Numbered from the stretch's first letter, positions 1 through 6,124 are shown. The stretch is 14,665 bases of DNA from Terriglobales bacterium (GCA_030043575.1 JASHXK010000539.1:1-14665); one strand, 5' to 3'. Numbers and translations: made by a program. Notes: generated by a model from the letters alone, not told the origin.

Positions 1-191
1 ACGTAAGAGCAGACGGAGAATTTGAAGCCGGGAATGATCTCTTCGGTGCAGGCCGCACCGCCAACGACGTGACGGCGCTCGAGCACCAGGACCTTCTTGC
101 CGGCCCGCGCGAGATAGGCAGCGTTGACCAGGCCGTTGTGGCCACCGCCGATGACGATGGCGTTGTAATGCTGTGAACCGTTGATCGGCAT
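1..191 (-). CDS. FAD-dependent oxidoreductase, CrtI/phytoene-dehydrogenase-like (N-terminus only)
   Basis: Only the first 63 codons lie in the window; the gene runs off the left edge. The start is the ATG at 191-189. The N-terminus is a classic dinucleotide-binding fold: a short hydrophobic strand, GGGHNG at residues 15-20, a helix, then the second strand LVLERR, whose acidic residue (E38) would bind the ADP ribose of FAD. The GGAACTEE segment that follows is typical of phytoene-desaturase/PYROXD2-like flavoproteins. The substrate cannot be told from this fragment. No Shine-Dalgarno is visible before the ATG, but TACAAT lies 13 nt upstream on the same strand, so the mRNA leader may be only a few bases. 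FAD binding is well supported; the carotenoid-type family name is less certain. Confidence 0.85.
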   Translation of the reverse strand, partial: MPINGSQHYNAIVIGGGHNGLVNAAYLARAGKKVLVLERRHVVGGAACTEEIIPGFKFSVCSY

Positions 192-204
192 AGATAAAAC
201 AGGA

Positions 205-210
205 ATTGTA
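205..210 (-). promoter_or_regulatory. Putative -10 box (TACAAT) of the FAD oxidoreductase gene
   Basis: Read on the minus strand, TACAAT ends 13 nt before the ATG at 191. Transcription would then start about 7 nt upstream of the start codon. No good -35 was found at 17-18 bp. This is inference from one hexamer. Confidence 0.35.
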
Positions 211-255
211 AAGGGAGGGCTGTGTTTATCGGAAGCGAAGCCCTCGCGTTAGGCT

Positions 256-486
256 TCAGTCTGGCTTTCGTTCACCAAGCATTCGTGCTAGCCAGATCGG
301 AATAACGGTTGGCGGTTCTTCCTGCGGCGACGTCGGCCTGTCGTTTCTGTCTAGTATCTCCGCACAAACGTGGACGCAGTCGTCACAAATGTAAGTTCCG
401 GGCCGTTCTTTGGGGGACGAAATCAACCTCTTTAACACCTCCTGCGATTTGCCACAGAAGGAACACCTTATCTGCTCATGACCCAT
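256..486 (-). CDS. Stand-alone ClpX-type C4 zinc-finger protein
   Basis: This 76-aa protein consists mainly of a ClpX zinc-binding domain: CSFCGKSQ at residues 8-15 and CDDCVHVC at 34-41, with the four metal ligands at Cys8, Cys11, Cys34 and Cys37. In ClpX this domain dimerises and recruits substrates and adaptors. Here no AAA+ ATPase follows, only a short proline-rich tail (PTSPQEEPPT) and a small amphipathic C-terminus. The ATG at 486 is preferred because GGGGGAT lies about 7 nt upstream; the frame is open further up to a TTG at 525, which is less likely. It is divergent from the GcvT-like gene. It may act as a small adaptor or regulator, but no partner is seen. The fold assignment is strong; the function is unknown. 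Confidence 0.85.
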   Translation of the reverse strand: MGHEQIRCSFCGKSQEVLKRLISSPKERPGTYICDDCVHVCAEILDRNDRPTSPQEEPPTVIPIWLARMLGERKPD

Positions 487-571
487 GAATATCCCCCATA
501 CATCTCTCAGTTTGCCACAGCGCAATCTCTTTCAACACCAAATCCAAAGACTACGTATCGCAACGCTCATT

Positions 572-577
572 TATAAT
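572..577 (+). promoter_or_regulatory. Putative -10 box (TATAAT) of the GcvT-like gene
   Basis: A perfect TATAAT sits 23 bp before the GTG start at 601, giving a predicted leader of about 17 nt that contains the GAGG ribosome binding site. No convincing -35 was found at the expected distance. Confidence 0.5.
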
Positions 578-600
578 GCACAGCTTCACGCGAGGACATC

Positions 601-1797
601 GTGCCGGTTGGAACCGCTGTTCATGAAAGAACGTTCGCTCTGTGCCAGAGTCTGAATTATCGCGAGTGGTCGGGCTTCTACGCGGTCAGCGTCTACGAGA
701 CGCACCATGAGCACGAGTACAACGCCATCCGCAATGCGGCGGCGCTGATCGATGTCACGCCGCTCTACAAGTACATGATCAGCGGCCGTGATGCCACCCG
801 CTTCGTCAATCGCGTGATTGCGCGCGACATCAACAAAGTCGCCGTCAATCAGGTGATTTACTGCTGCTGGTGTGACGAAGGCGGCAAGGTCATCGACGAC
901 GGCACGATCACGCGGCTGGAAGAAAATCGGTATCGCTGGACCGCAGCCGATCCCAACCTGCGCTGGTTCCGGCAGAATGCCATTGGCCTCGAAGTACAAA
1001 TTGAAGACATCACAGAGCAGATTGCGGCTCTGGCGCTCCAGGGTCCGACGTCGGGAAAGTTGCTGAAGAGCGTTACTGAAGCTGACATCGCCAATCTCAA
1101 GTATTTTCGCAAGACCAGCGGCAAGATCGGCGGCGTAGCGGTCGACATTTCGCGGACCGGTTACACCGGCGATCTCGGCTATGAGATCTGGATGCAATGG
1201 CAGGATGCGGTGAAGGTTTGGGATGTCCTAATGGAAACGGGGCGGCGCTTCGACATTCATCCCACCGGAATGCTGGCGCTGGACGTGGCGCGGATCGAGG
1301 CAGGATTGATCCTCGCGGACGTTGATTACATCAGCAGCAAGAAAGCGCTAATTCCCTCGCAGAAGTACAGCCCGGCTGAAGTTGGCCTGGGAAAGCTGGT
1401 GCACTACGACAAGCCCAACTTCATCGGCCGCGAGGCGCTGTTAAAGGAAAAGCAGCACGGCCCGCAGCGGCAACTTGTGGGGCTGGAGATTGACTGGAAC
1501 GAATTCGAGGCGCTATTTGATCGCGTGGGGATGGCGCCGCAGACGCCGGCCACAGCTTCGCGCGTCCATGTGCCGGTGTACAAGGGCCGCGAGCAGGTTG
1601 GAAAGGCAACCTCGACGACATGGTCGCCGCTGTTGAAACGGCTGATTGCCCTGGCCAGCATCGAAACGCAACATTCGCAGGCGGGGACAAGAGTACAGGT
1701 TGAGATGACGGTGGAGGCGGTGCGCCACAAAGTTGGGGCGACCGTTCAGCAGCTTCCGTTTTTCAATCCGCCGCGGAAGACGAAGACTCCGGTCTAA
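601..1797 (+). CDS. GcvT-family aminomethyltransferase-like protein
   Basis: This 398-aa protein matches the folate-dependent aminomethyltransferase family (T protein of glycine cleavage, E. coli about 364 aa). Visible landmarks are EYNAIRNAAALIDVTPL near residues 40-55, GGKVIDD at 94-100 with the conserved Asp of the active site, LALQGPTS near 144, TGYTGDLGYEIWM near 186-198, and DVARIEAGLIL near 230. The C-terminal barrel carries NFIGREALL. The family transfers the aminomethyl carbon to tetrahydrofolate. The start is GTG at 601, with GAGG five bases upstream and TATAAT further up. No gcvH or gcvP gene is adjacent, and the divergent neighbour one gene away is an FAD oxidoreductase. It may therefore be a paralogue acting on another methylated amine rather than the housekeeping gcvT. 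The family call is firm; the substrate is not. Confidence 0.88.
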   Translation: MPVGTAVHERTFALCQSLNYREWSGFYAVSVYETHHEHEYNAIRNAAALIDVTPLYKYMISGRDATRFVNRVIARDINKVAVNQVIYCCWCDEGGKVIDDGTITRLEENRYRWTAADPNLRWFRQNAIGLEVQIEDITEQIAALALQGPTSGKLLKSVTEADIANLKYFRKTSGKIGGVAVDISRTGYTGDLGYEIWMQWQDAVKVWDVLMETGRRFDIHPTGMLALDVARIEAGLILADVDYISSKKALIPSQKYSPAEVGLGKLVHYDKPNFIGREALLKEKQHGPQRQLVGLEIDWNEFEALFDRVGMAPQTPATASRVHVPVYKGREQVGKATSTTWSPLLKRLIALASIETQHSQAGTRVQVEMTVEAVRHKVGATVQQLPFFNPPRKTKTPV

Positions 1798-1821
1798 GCA
1801 AGGATCCGCACCAGAAATAAG

Positions 1822-1848
1822 CAAAACAAAAACCGCCCAATGGGGCGG
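1822..1848 (-). terminator. Rho-independent terminator of the 7-TM protein gene
   Basis: On the minus strand a 6-bp perfect stem (CCGCCC/GGGCGG, loop CATT, 1848-1833) is followed directly by TTTTTGTTTTG. It lies about 30 bp past the stop of the minus-strand membrane protein gene, between convergent genes. The other strand has no T run, so it should work in one direction only. Confidence 0.85.
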
Positions 1849-1876
1849 CTGCGGTGACGTGTTCCGGAATGGAGTC

Positions 1877-2728
1877 CTACCCGTTGCCGGTTGTAATCTT
1901 CACGGCGGATTCGTCCGGCGGCGGATAGAGCAGACGCTCTACGGTGCGATCCATGGTATCCAGCAGGCTGTCTGCCGTAACCGGCACGCGCGCATCCTGC
2001 AGTGCCGAATTCCAATCCTTGGAGCGCGCCAGCGACTCTTCGGCAACCTTGCTGCGCGAAGGCGAGGCAGCCAAGGTGTAGCCGAACCAGATCATCACCG
2101 TGAACAGATAGGCAGCGCTGTTGATCCGGCTCAAGGTGGCATTGCGCAGGATGCCATGATGACTGGCGCCGGTGGCAACCAGCATGTGGATAGCCGCAAA
2201 GAAACCAAATCCTAACGAAATCCCGAATAGCGGACTGCGGTGCGGAATACCGAGATATTCGCTGAACAGCAGCAGGAAGAACACCAGACCACACTGCATC
2301 AGGCGCAGCGCCCGGTCGGCCAGCAGGAAAGCGTCCTGCAGAGCTCCGTTTTCCGGCTTATGAGCAGCATTAATCGCCCACATCACGCCTACCAGAAATA
2401 CCACCAACGCCGACCAGCGGAAGAGAATGACTCCCAAGTCACGCAATGCCTCGTAGGGCCGAAACGCATCCTTGAAGATCTCCTGCAGAACGGCAAAAGC
2501 AAGCAGGATGTTGAGGGCGAGATTCACATAATAGGCGTAGTAATAATAGTTGTAGGACCATCTCATCAACAGGCCCAGAACCGGCTCTGAGATGACGGGC
2601 AGCAGCATGTAGTTGAAGAAGAAAGGATAGTCGCGATGCAGGCCACGGCGGTACATGCACCAAGCGGTGAGTGCCTGGAGTAGGGGCGCCGCAAGCCAGA
2701 AGACGTAGTCTATGAAGTGAAGATGCAT
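1877..2728 (-). CDS. Unknown seven-TM membrane protein
   Basis: This 283-aa protein has about seven hydrophobic helices (near residues 7-26, 37-55, 62-84, 99-119, 144-160, 166-186 and 203-222) and a charged C-terminal tail of about 60 residues that is probably cytoplasmic. An unusual aromatic run, SYNYYYYAYY, sits at 58-67 at the edge of helix 3. No catalytic motif or known domain was recognised; the number and spacing of helices resemble 7-TM sensor-like proteins, but no signalling domain follows. The ATG at 2728 is chosen (GGAG just upstream); a TTG at 2737 is the alternative and coincides with the predicted transcription start. It has its own promoter (TTGTCA-17-TATTAT) and its own terminator, so it is monocistronic. 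That it is a real membrane protein is secure; its function is unknown. Confidence 0.85.
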   Translation of the reverse strand: MHLHFIDYVFWLAAPLLQALTAWCMYRRGLHRDYPFFFNYMLLPVISEPVLGLLMRWSYNYYYYAYYVNLALNILLAFAVLQEIFKDAFRPYEALRDLGVILFRWSALVVFLVGVMWAINAAHKPENGALQDAFLLADRALRLMQCGLVFFLLLFSEYLGIPHRSPLFGISLGFGFFAAIHMLVATGASHHGILRNATLSRINSAAYLFTVMIWFGYTLAASPSRSKVAEESLARSKDWNSALQDARVPVTADSLLDTMDRTVERLLYPPPDESAVKITTGNG

Positions 2729-2742
2729 TGACTCCAACCGGA

Positions 2743-2771
2743 ATAATATGCGGGGAGTCAGCGCATGACAA
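2743..2771 (-). promoter_or_regulatory. Sigma70-type promoter of the 7-TM protein gene
   Basis: On the minus strand, -35 TTGTCA (2771-2766) and -10 TATTAT (2748-2743) are separated by exactly 17 bp. The predicted start is near 2736, giving a leader of about 8 nt before the ATG at 2728. Confidence 0.65.
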
Positions 2772-2774
2772 GTA

Positions 2775-2813
2775 CCCTTCTATATTAAATTATGGTAACC
2801 GGCCAATGGTTAC
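2775..2813 (-). terminator. Possible terminator of the secreted-protein gene pair
   Basis: On the minus strand GTAACC-ATTGGCC-GGTTAC (2813-2795) forms a 6-bp stem and is followed by the AT-rich CATAATTTAATATAG. It sits about 55 bp after the stop of the repeat protein gene and just before the next promoter. The T run is imperfect and the stem is only half GC, so confidence is low. Confidence 0.4.
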
Positions 2814-2867
2814 TTCCTAAACCAGTACCTTCCCAGAACAGCCTGCGAACTTCCTGGCCACAACGCT

Positions 2868-3293
2868 TTACGACGGGCGAGATCCAATCGCCGCTGCCGC
2901 GAACTGCCAATCCGCCGGACGCAATTTGCTGTCGCAATTTCCCTTGGGCGGACACAGCGGCATCGGCGAGCCTTCGCCGGCTATCTGCCGCAGCGTGTCA
3001 TTGCAGTTCTGGTTGGGCGGACACAGCGGCATGGGCGAACCTTCACCGGCTATCTGCCGCAGCGTGTCGTTACAGTTCTGGTTGGGCGGACACAGCGGCA
3101 TCGGCGAACCCTCGCCAGGGGAGAACACGGCTTGGGTGGAGTCACAAATAGCGAACTGATTGCACGCCGAAATTGGGAGCGATGCTTGACTCACGCTCGC
3201 CGGCGCGACGGGAGCTGGAGGCGAACTGGCGGCAGCGTAAGCTACACCCGCAAACATCAGCGCAGCGATTGTGAAAACGAGGGCGTTCTTCAT
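2868..3293 (-). CDS. Secreted protein with three 23-residue Cys-containing repeats
   Basis: This 141-aa protein starts at the ATG at 3293, six bases after AAAGGAGA. Residues 1-20 are a clear Sec signal peptide (MKNALVFTIAALMFAGVAYA). Then come an Ala/Pro-rich segment, two cysteines (C44, C50), and three tandem units at 60-82, 83-105 and 106-128. Each unit begins GEGSPMPLCPP and has two cysteines five residues apart; units 1 and 2 are identical in all 23 residues and unit 3 diverges in its second half. The short tail is WQFAAAAIGSRPS. The cysteines probably form disulfides outside the cytoplasm, or bind a metal. The upstream gene, 38 bp away, encodes another small exported protein with a GEG-Ser-Pro motif, so the two probably form an operon. 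No modification or export enzyme is nearby. The function is unknown. Confidence 0.85.
   Translation of the reverse strand: MKNALVFTIAALMFAGVAYAAASSPPAPVAPASVSQASLPISACNQFAICDSTQAVFSPGEGSPMPLCPPNQNCNDTLRQIAGEGSPMPLCPPNQNCNDTLRQIAGEGSPMPLCPPKGNCDSKLRPADWQFAAAAIGSRPS
2910..3116 (-). repeat. Three tandem 69-bp coding repeats
   Basis: Three in-frame 69-bp units lie at 3048-3116, 2979-3047 and 2910-2978. The first two differ at five positions only, all third-codon and synonymous; the third keeps the first 33 bases nearly unchanged and diverges afterwards. Confidence 0.95.
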
Positions 3294-3331
3294 GGAAGTC
3301 TCCTTTGGTCGTGCTCGACCGCAATGCATGT

Positions 3332-3526
3332 TCAGAAGCGATTTCCTAACGAGGTGGCGTCATTGTCAGGAACCGAAAGGACGATGGGAACGGGCGACGT
3401 ACCCTCCCCCACCACAGCGACAGGACCGACGGAACGCAGCGAGGTGGCGCCGCTGATCGAGCTGAGAGCTCCGGCCAGCATCAGAGCGGCAAGGGTGGCG
3501 ATCATACATTTCTTCAGGTGTTTCAC
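3332..3526 (-). CDS. Small exported protein with a GEG-Ser-Pro motif
   Basis: This 64-aa protein starts at the GTG at 3526; GGAGG six bases upstream decides the start. Residues 1 to about 27 are a Sec-type signal peptide (positively charged MKHLKK, then a hydrophobic core ending near SSISGA). The mature part is only about 37 residues and has no cysteine. It contains VVGEGTSPVPIVLS, which resembles the GEGSPMPLC start of each repeat in the next gene. The two genes are 38 bp apart on the same strand and each has a strong ribosome binding site, so they look like a co-transcribed pair of distant paralogues. The function is unknown. Signal peptide and start signal together make a real gene likely despite the size. 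Confidence 0.75.
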   Translation of the reverse strand: MKHLKKCMIATLAALMLAGALSSISGATSLRSVGPVAVVGEGTSPVPIVLSVPDNDATSLGNRF

Positions 3527-3771
3527 GTTGCACCTCCAAAGACGATGTCGAGCTGCCGACCGGACTGTGGCCAGCCGCTCGGTGCGTTTAAGCTATGTCG
3601 GCCCTCCCAACCAAACTGCCGTATGGGTGGAGCACTTATTTGCTATTGTGTGGCGGCTGATCTGCGCTGAACCAGCCGGTCGACAAGCGACGATAACCCG
3701 CCGCTTGCCTGGTGCTATTGACGAAGTGCTTACTACATGTTTAACACCAGACAGGTTTGTGGAGAGCGCCT

Positions 3772-3802
3772 CTCATAAAAGACTTTCGGACGCTTTTGTC
3801 AA
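3772..3802 (-). promoter_or_regulatory. Possible promoter of the secreted-protein gene pair
   Basis: A perfect minus-strand TTGACA (3802-3797) is followed 18-19 bp later by TTATGAG, a poor -10. If used, the leader before the GTG at 3526 would be about 240 nt. Spacing and -10 are suboptimal. Confidence 0.35.
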
Positions 3803-3882
3803 GCCGGGACAGAAATCCAGTTGGCATTATAGCCATGAACCAGGCGAGTGCTAAGAGAATTCTTGGCGGGAGCGCCCCCTAG

Positions 3883-3896
3883 AGGTACATGTACCT
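3883..3896. promoter_or_regulatory. 14-bp perfect palindrome, possible operator
   Basis: AGGTACATGTACCT is a perfect dyad about 100 bp upstream of the zinc-ribbon gene. Its size and symmetry suit a dimeric repressor site, but no second copy and no regulator gene were found, so this is only a candidate. Confidence 0.3.
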
Positions 3897-3995
3897 TCAG
3901 GTCATACACTTCAGTGCCAACTGTGGACCGTGCTTGTGAACCATAGTTGCCATAGGCCGGAGCCACCGGAATTCGTATACATTGTCACCGAAGTC

Positions 3996-4184
3996 ATGAA
4001 CAAGGTTCCAATCGTTAAGGCAAGCGTGCCGCCGAGTGGCAAGCTTCATTCCTCTTTCGCGGATGGGAAATCGGTTTTGCCCATGCAAATCTGCCCCAAC
4101 TGTTCCCAAGCCCTACGGGAGAATCATTGTAAGCTCGTGTGCCCTCAGTGTGGCTACTTCCTCAGCTGCTCTGAGTTCTATTGA
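3996..4184 (+). CDS. Small zinc-ribbon protein
   Basis: With the ATG at 3996 the product is 62 aa. The C-terminal half is a compact cysteine-rich motif: CPNC at residues 33-36, C45, CPQC at 49-52 and C58, followed by the terminal SEFY. The two CPxC knuckles 13 residues apart are those of a zinc ribbon. The N-terminal 30 residues look disordered. No start has a good ribosome binding site: alternatives are a GTG at 3930 (84 aa) and an ATG at 4083 (33 aa, zinc ribbon only). The OsmC gene follows 104 bp downstream on the same strand. The ribbon is clear; start and role are not, and DNA, RNA or protein binding are all possible. Confidence 0.6.
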   Translation: MNKVPIVKASVPPSGKLHSSFADGKSVLPMQICPNCSQALRENHCKLVCPQCGYFLSCSEFY

Positions 4185-4288
4185 GCTGTAGATCCTCGCC
4201 CCCCGGAGCCCTCGCTCGTCTTTTCACACAAGATCTGCTGGGTTCGTGTAACTTGAACAAGGAAGAACTTTCATCGCTGGAGGACGAT

Positions 4289-4714
4289 ATGCAACGCACA
4301 GCCAGTGCGCATTGGTCGGGCGGTTTGAAGGATGGTAAAGGAACGGTTTCCACGCAAAGCGGAGTGTTGAAGCAGACGCAATACTCATTCAGCACGCGGT
4401 TTGAAAATGGCATCGGCACCAACCCTGAGGAGTTGATCGCCGCCGCCCACGCGGGATGTTTCACGATGGCGCTCTCGGCACAACTGGGAAACGCCGGGAT
4501 GACCGCGGAGAGCCTTGATACCACGGCGACGGTGACGTTGGAAAAGACCGACGCGGGCTTCAGCATCACCGCTGTCCATCTGGAGGTGAAGGCGAAAATT
4601 CCTGGCGCTGACCAAGCGAAGTTCAACGAAGCAGCGCAGAATGCCGAAAAGGGATGTCCCGTCTCCCGGGTTTTGAATGCGAAGATCACGATGGCCGCAG
4701 CACTCGTCTCGTAG
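4289..4714 (+). CDS. osmC: OsmC-family organic hydroperoxide reductase
   Basis: This 141-aa protein aligns along its whole length with E. coli OsmC (143 aa). Shared stretches include the HW-G start, GKGTVST-SGVL, TRFE, GTNPEELIAAAHAGCF, DTTA, DAGF-IT and GCPVSRVL. The two redox cysteines are C57 (AHAGCF) and C123 (KGCPVS), with R38 and E48 in the expected places. OsmC reduces organic hydroperoxides in the cytoplasm, with C57 as the peroxidatic residue and a disulfide to C123 during turnover. The ATG at 4289 is chosen because GGAGGA lies four bases upstream and it gives the family's normal N-terminus; the frame is open 36 codons further up, but that part has no homology. No OhrR-type regulator is adjacent. 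Confidence 0.95.
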   Translation: MQRTASAHWSGGLKDGKGTVSTQSGVLKQTQYSFSTRFENGIGTNPEELIAAAHAGCFTMALSAQLGNAGMTAESLDTTATVTLEKTDAGFSITAVHLEVKAKIPGADQAKFNEAAQNAEKGCPVSRVLNAKITMAAALVS

Positions 4715-4802
4715 CTTCACGCATCAGCCGACCACCGGTGAAGGCAGCACAACGGTGCAGTTTTCCAGGCCAGCTTAATGTAGGTGAGTTGGCAAACACT
4801 CC

Positions 4803-4871
4803 GGCCGAGGGCGTCTCAGCCGATGGAGATACGACCCGGCTAGCCGGCAATAGCCGCGGGTCGGCGCATCT
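4803..4871 (+). promoter_or_regulatory. Two consecutive hairpins in the leader of the YSC84 gene
   Basis: The first hairpin is 4803-4821 (GGC-GAG / CTC-GCC with one mismatch). The second is larger, 4832-4863: CGACCCG plus GCTA pair with TAGC plus CGGGTCG, with a two-base bulge and an 8-base loop, extended by AGAT/ATCT at 4827 and 4868. They lie 67-135 bp before the GTG at 4938. No T run follows, so this is not an ordinary terminator. It does not match a riboswitch consensus I know. Confidence 0.4.
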
Positions 4872-4937
4872 GTGGTAGCCTTATTCGTTCCATCGAGCCG
4901 GTTCGTCTCAAAGCCCCAGTTGCAGAAAGGATTTGCC

Positions 4938-5615
4938 GTGACCAAGAAAATTTTTGTTCTGTTGATGTGTGTGGCAGTTGCACTGCCGATGTTGGCTGAC
5001 AACAAAATAGACAAGCGTTTGTCTGATTCGACTGCCGTTCTGCAAACCATCCTGGATAAGCAGGAGATACCAAAGAATGTTTTGAACAAGGCGGTTTGTG
5101 TGCTGGTTTATCCCAGTGTGAAGAAGGTGGGCGTCGGTCTTGGCGTCAGTTACGGCCGGGGTGTTTTGGTCTGCCGCTCAGGCCCCAATATGAAGGGCAA
5201 CTGGAGCGCTCCCGCGATGTACACCCTGGACACTGGCAGTCTCGGCCCGCAGTTAGGGAGCACGGCTACGGACTATGTGCTCCTGGTCATGACCGAGAGA
5301 GGAGCTAACAAAGTTCTCTCCGGCAAACTCAAACTAGGCGCTGATGCACAAGCAACAGCCGGGCCCTCAAGCGCCAGTGCCTCCGGGTGGAACGATCCCA
5401 ATATCGACATCCTGACCTATTCCCAGTCGAAGGGTCTTTTCGCCGGCGCTTCGCTCGGTAGCGCGTCGATGGGCAGCGACGATAGCGCCAATAAAGACCT
5501 TTACGGAAAAGACGTGAACGCGGCGCAGATCGTCCAGGACGGCGTGGTTCAAGCAACGCCCGCCGGCAAACCACTGGTGAACTTGCTGACCAAGTACTCG
5601 CCCAAGTACATGTAG
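4938..5615 (+). CDS. Exported YSC84/SYLF-domain lipid-binding protein
   Basis: This 225-aa protein has a Sec signal peptide (residues 1-20, ending ALPMLA) followed by one SYLF/YSC84 domain from about 30 to 222. Family features are the N-terminal helix with repeated short hydrophobics, GVGLGVSYGRGVLVCR at about 65-80, WSAPAMYTL at 89-97, LGSTATDYVLLVMT at 106-119, KLKLGADAQATAGP at 130-143, and ILTYSQSKGLFAGASL at 158-173. In eukaryotes this domain binds phosphoinositides; bacterial members are periplasmic or membrane-associated and poorly defined. The GTG at 4938 is chosen because AAAGGA sits six or seven bases upstream and it leaves a normal signal peptide. It lies downstream of osmC but 223 bp away, with structured RNA between, so it is probably its own unit. 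Confidence 0.9.
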   Translation: MTKKIFVLLMCVAVALPMLADNKIDKRLSDSTAVLQTILDKQEIPKNVLNKAVCVLVYPSVKKVGVGLGVSYGRGVLVCRSGPNMKGNWSAPAMYTLDTGSLGPQLGSTATDYVLLVMTERGANKVLSGKLKLGADAQATAGPSSASASGWNDPNIDILTYSQSKGLFAGASLGSASMGSDDSANKDLYGKDVNAAQIVQDGVVQATPAGKPLVNLLTKYSPKYM

Positions 5616-5696
5616 AAGGAAATTGGCGAACCGACACGAAGCCGGTGGCGGACGCCAGACCACGGGGTTCAGCGGGCCGCAGCGGCGAAGAGACCG

Positions 5697-5936
5697 TCAG
5701 CTCTGCGAGCGCAATATTTCGCGGATCTCACGGTTGATTCGCGCTGCGTCCTGCGCGGCCTTATCCACCATCTCCAACCACTTCTTGTTGTTGCCTTCGA
5801 GCTGCCCCTGCCCCAACAGGTAGGAAGCCTGCATGATGGTCTCAATGTAATTGCTGAGATCATGCGACAGACTGCGAAGCTTGGTGACAGTCTGGCTCTG
5901 TGCCTTCTTGCCCTCTTCGGTTGTCGTGTGGGCCAC
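5697..5936 (-). CDS. Stand-alone histidine-kinase H-box (DHp-like) small protein
   Basis: This 79-aa protein starts at the GTG at 5936, with AGGAG six bases upstream. It is predicted to be two long helices (about 12-43 and 50-77) joined by a Gly/Asn-rich turn, with no signal peptide. Helix 1 carries LRSLSHDLSNYIETI with His25, which resembles the H-box of histidine kinases (SHD-x-x-N), and helix 2 ends in a kinase-like ARINREIREIL. No ATP-binding domain follows. It could therefore be a phosphotransfer or kinase-dimerising protein; Asn rather than Pro five residues after the His (SHDLSN) is seen in several kinase subfamilies. The gene is divergent from the large sensor kinase at 6162, 225 bp away. 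The helical H-box look is a sequence impression; biochemical activity is inference. Confidence 0.75.
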   Translation of the reverse strand: MAHTTTEEGKKAQSQTVTKLRSLSHDLSNYIETIMQASYLLGQGQLEGNNKKWLEMVDKAAQDAARINREIREILRSQS

Positions 5937-5987
5937 TTTGCTCTCCTGCCATCATCTGCGGATCGACGAATGGCAAACCGTTATTAG

Positions 5988-6097
5988 ACGGGATATTCCC
6001 GCTTTTTGTTGCTTCCCGACATTAAACACCGCCGAAAAACATTAACATAAACCGGCGGCTCTGCTTCATGGCAGCAGTGGGCCGTGGTTCGGCCCAC
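5988..6097. other. Hairpin-rich, AT-rich region between the H-box protein and the sensor kinase
   Basis: Three inverted repeats lie here: CGGGA-TAT-TCCCG at 5988-6000 followed by CTTTTT, CCGCCG/CGGCGG at 6029-6034 and 6053-6058 with an 18-nt A-rich loop, and a perfect 8-bp GTGGGCCG/CGGCCCAC at 6077-6097 with a 5-nt loop. The region must hold the promoters of both divergent genes. Confidence 0.4.
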
Positions 6098-6124
6098 CCG
6101 GTTTTCCGCCGATGCCAGGGCTGT

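Larger units (their letters stand above)
3527..3995. other. Long intergenic region without a convincing gene
   Basis: About 470 bp separate the GTG of the small exported protein from the next gene. A plus-strand frame is open across part of it, but it is antisense to the secreted genes and has no family features. The stretch holds a TTGACA-like minus-strand promoter candidate (3772-3802) and a 14-bp palindrome (3883-3896). The leader of the secreted gene pair could be up to about 240 nt long. Confidence 0.5.

Noticed and set aside
1733..2215. Plus-strand 160-codon open frame at the end of the GcvT-like gene
   Set aside because: It runs through a terminator hairpin and into the antisense of the 7-TM protein; it has no ribosome binding site or motif.
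2944..3116. Regular 69-bp repeats considered as a CRISPR-like array
   Set aside because: There is no spacer between units; the repeats are in-frame coding sequence of a secreted protein.
3132..3854. Plus-strand 240-codon open frame
   Set aside because: It overlaps two exported protein genes that have signal peptides and strong ribosome binding sites on the other strand, and its product looks compositionally random.
5988..6007. Hairpin plus T5 resembling a plus-strand terminator
   Set aside because: It lies between two divergent start codons, so no plus-strand gene ends there; the stem is only 5 bp with a 3-nt loop.
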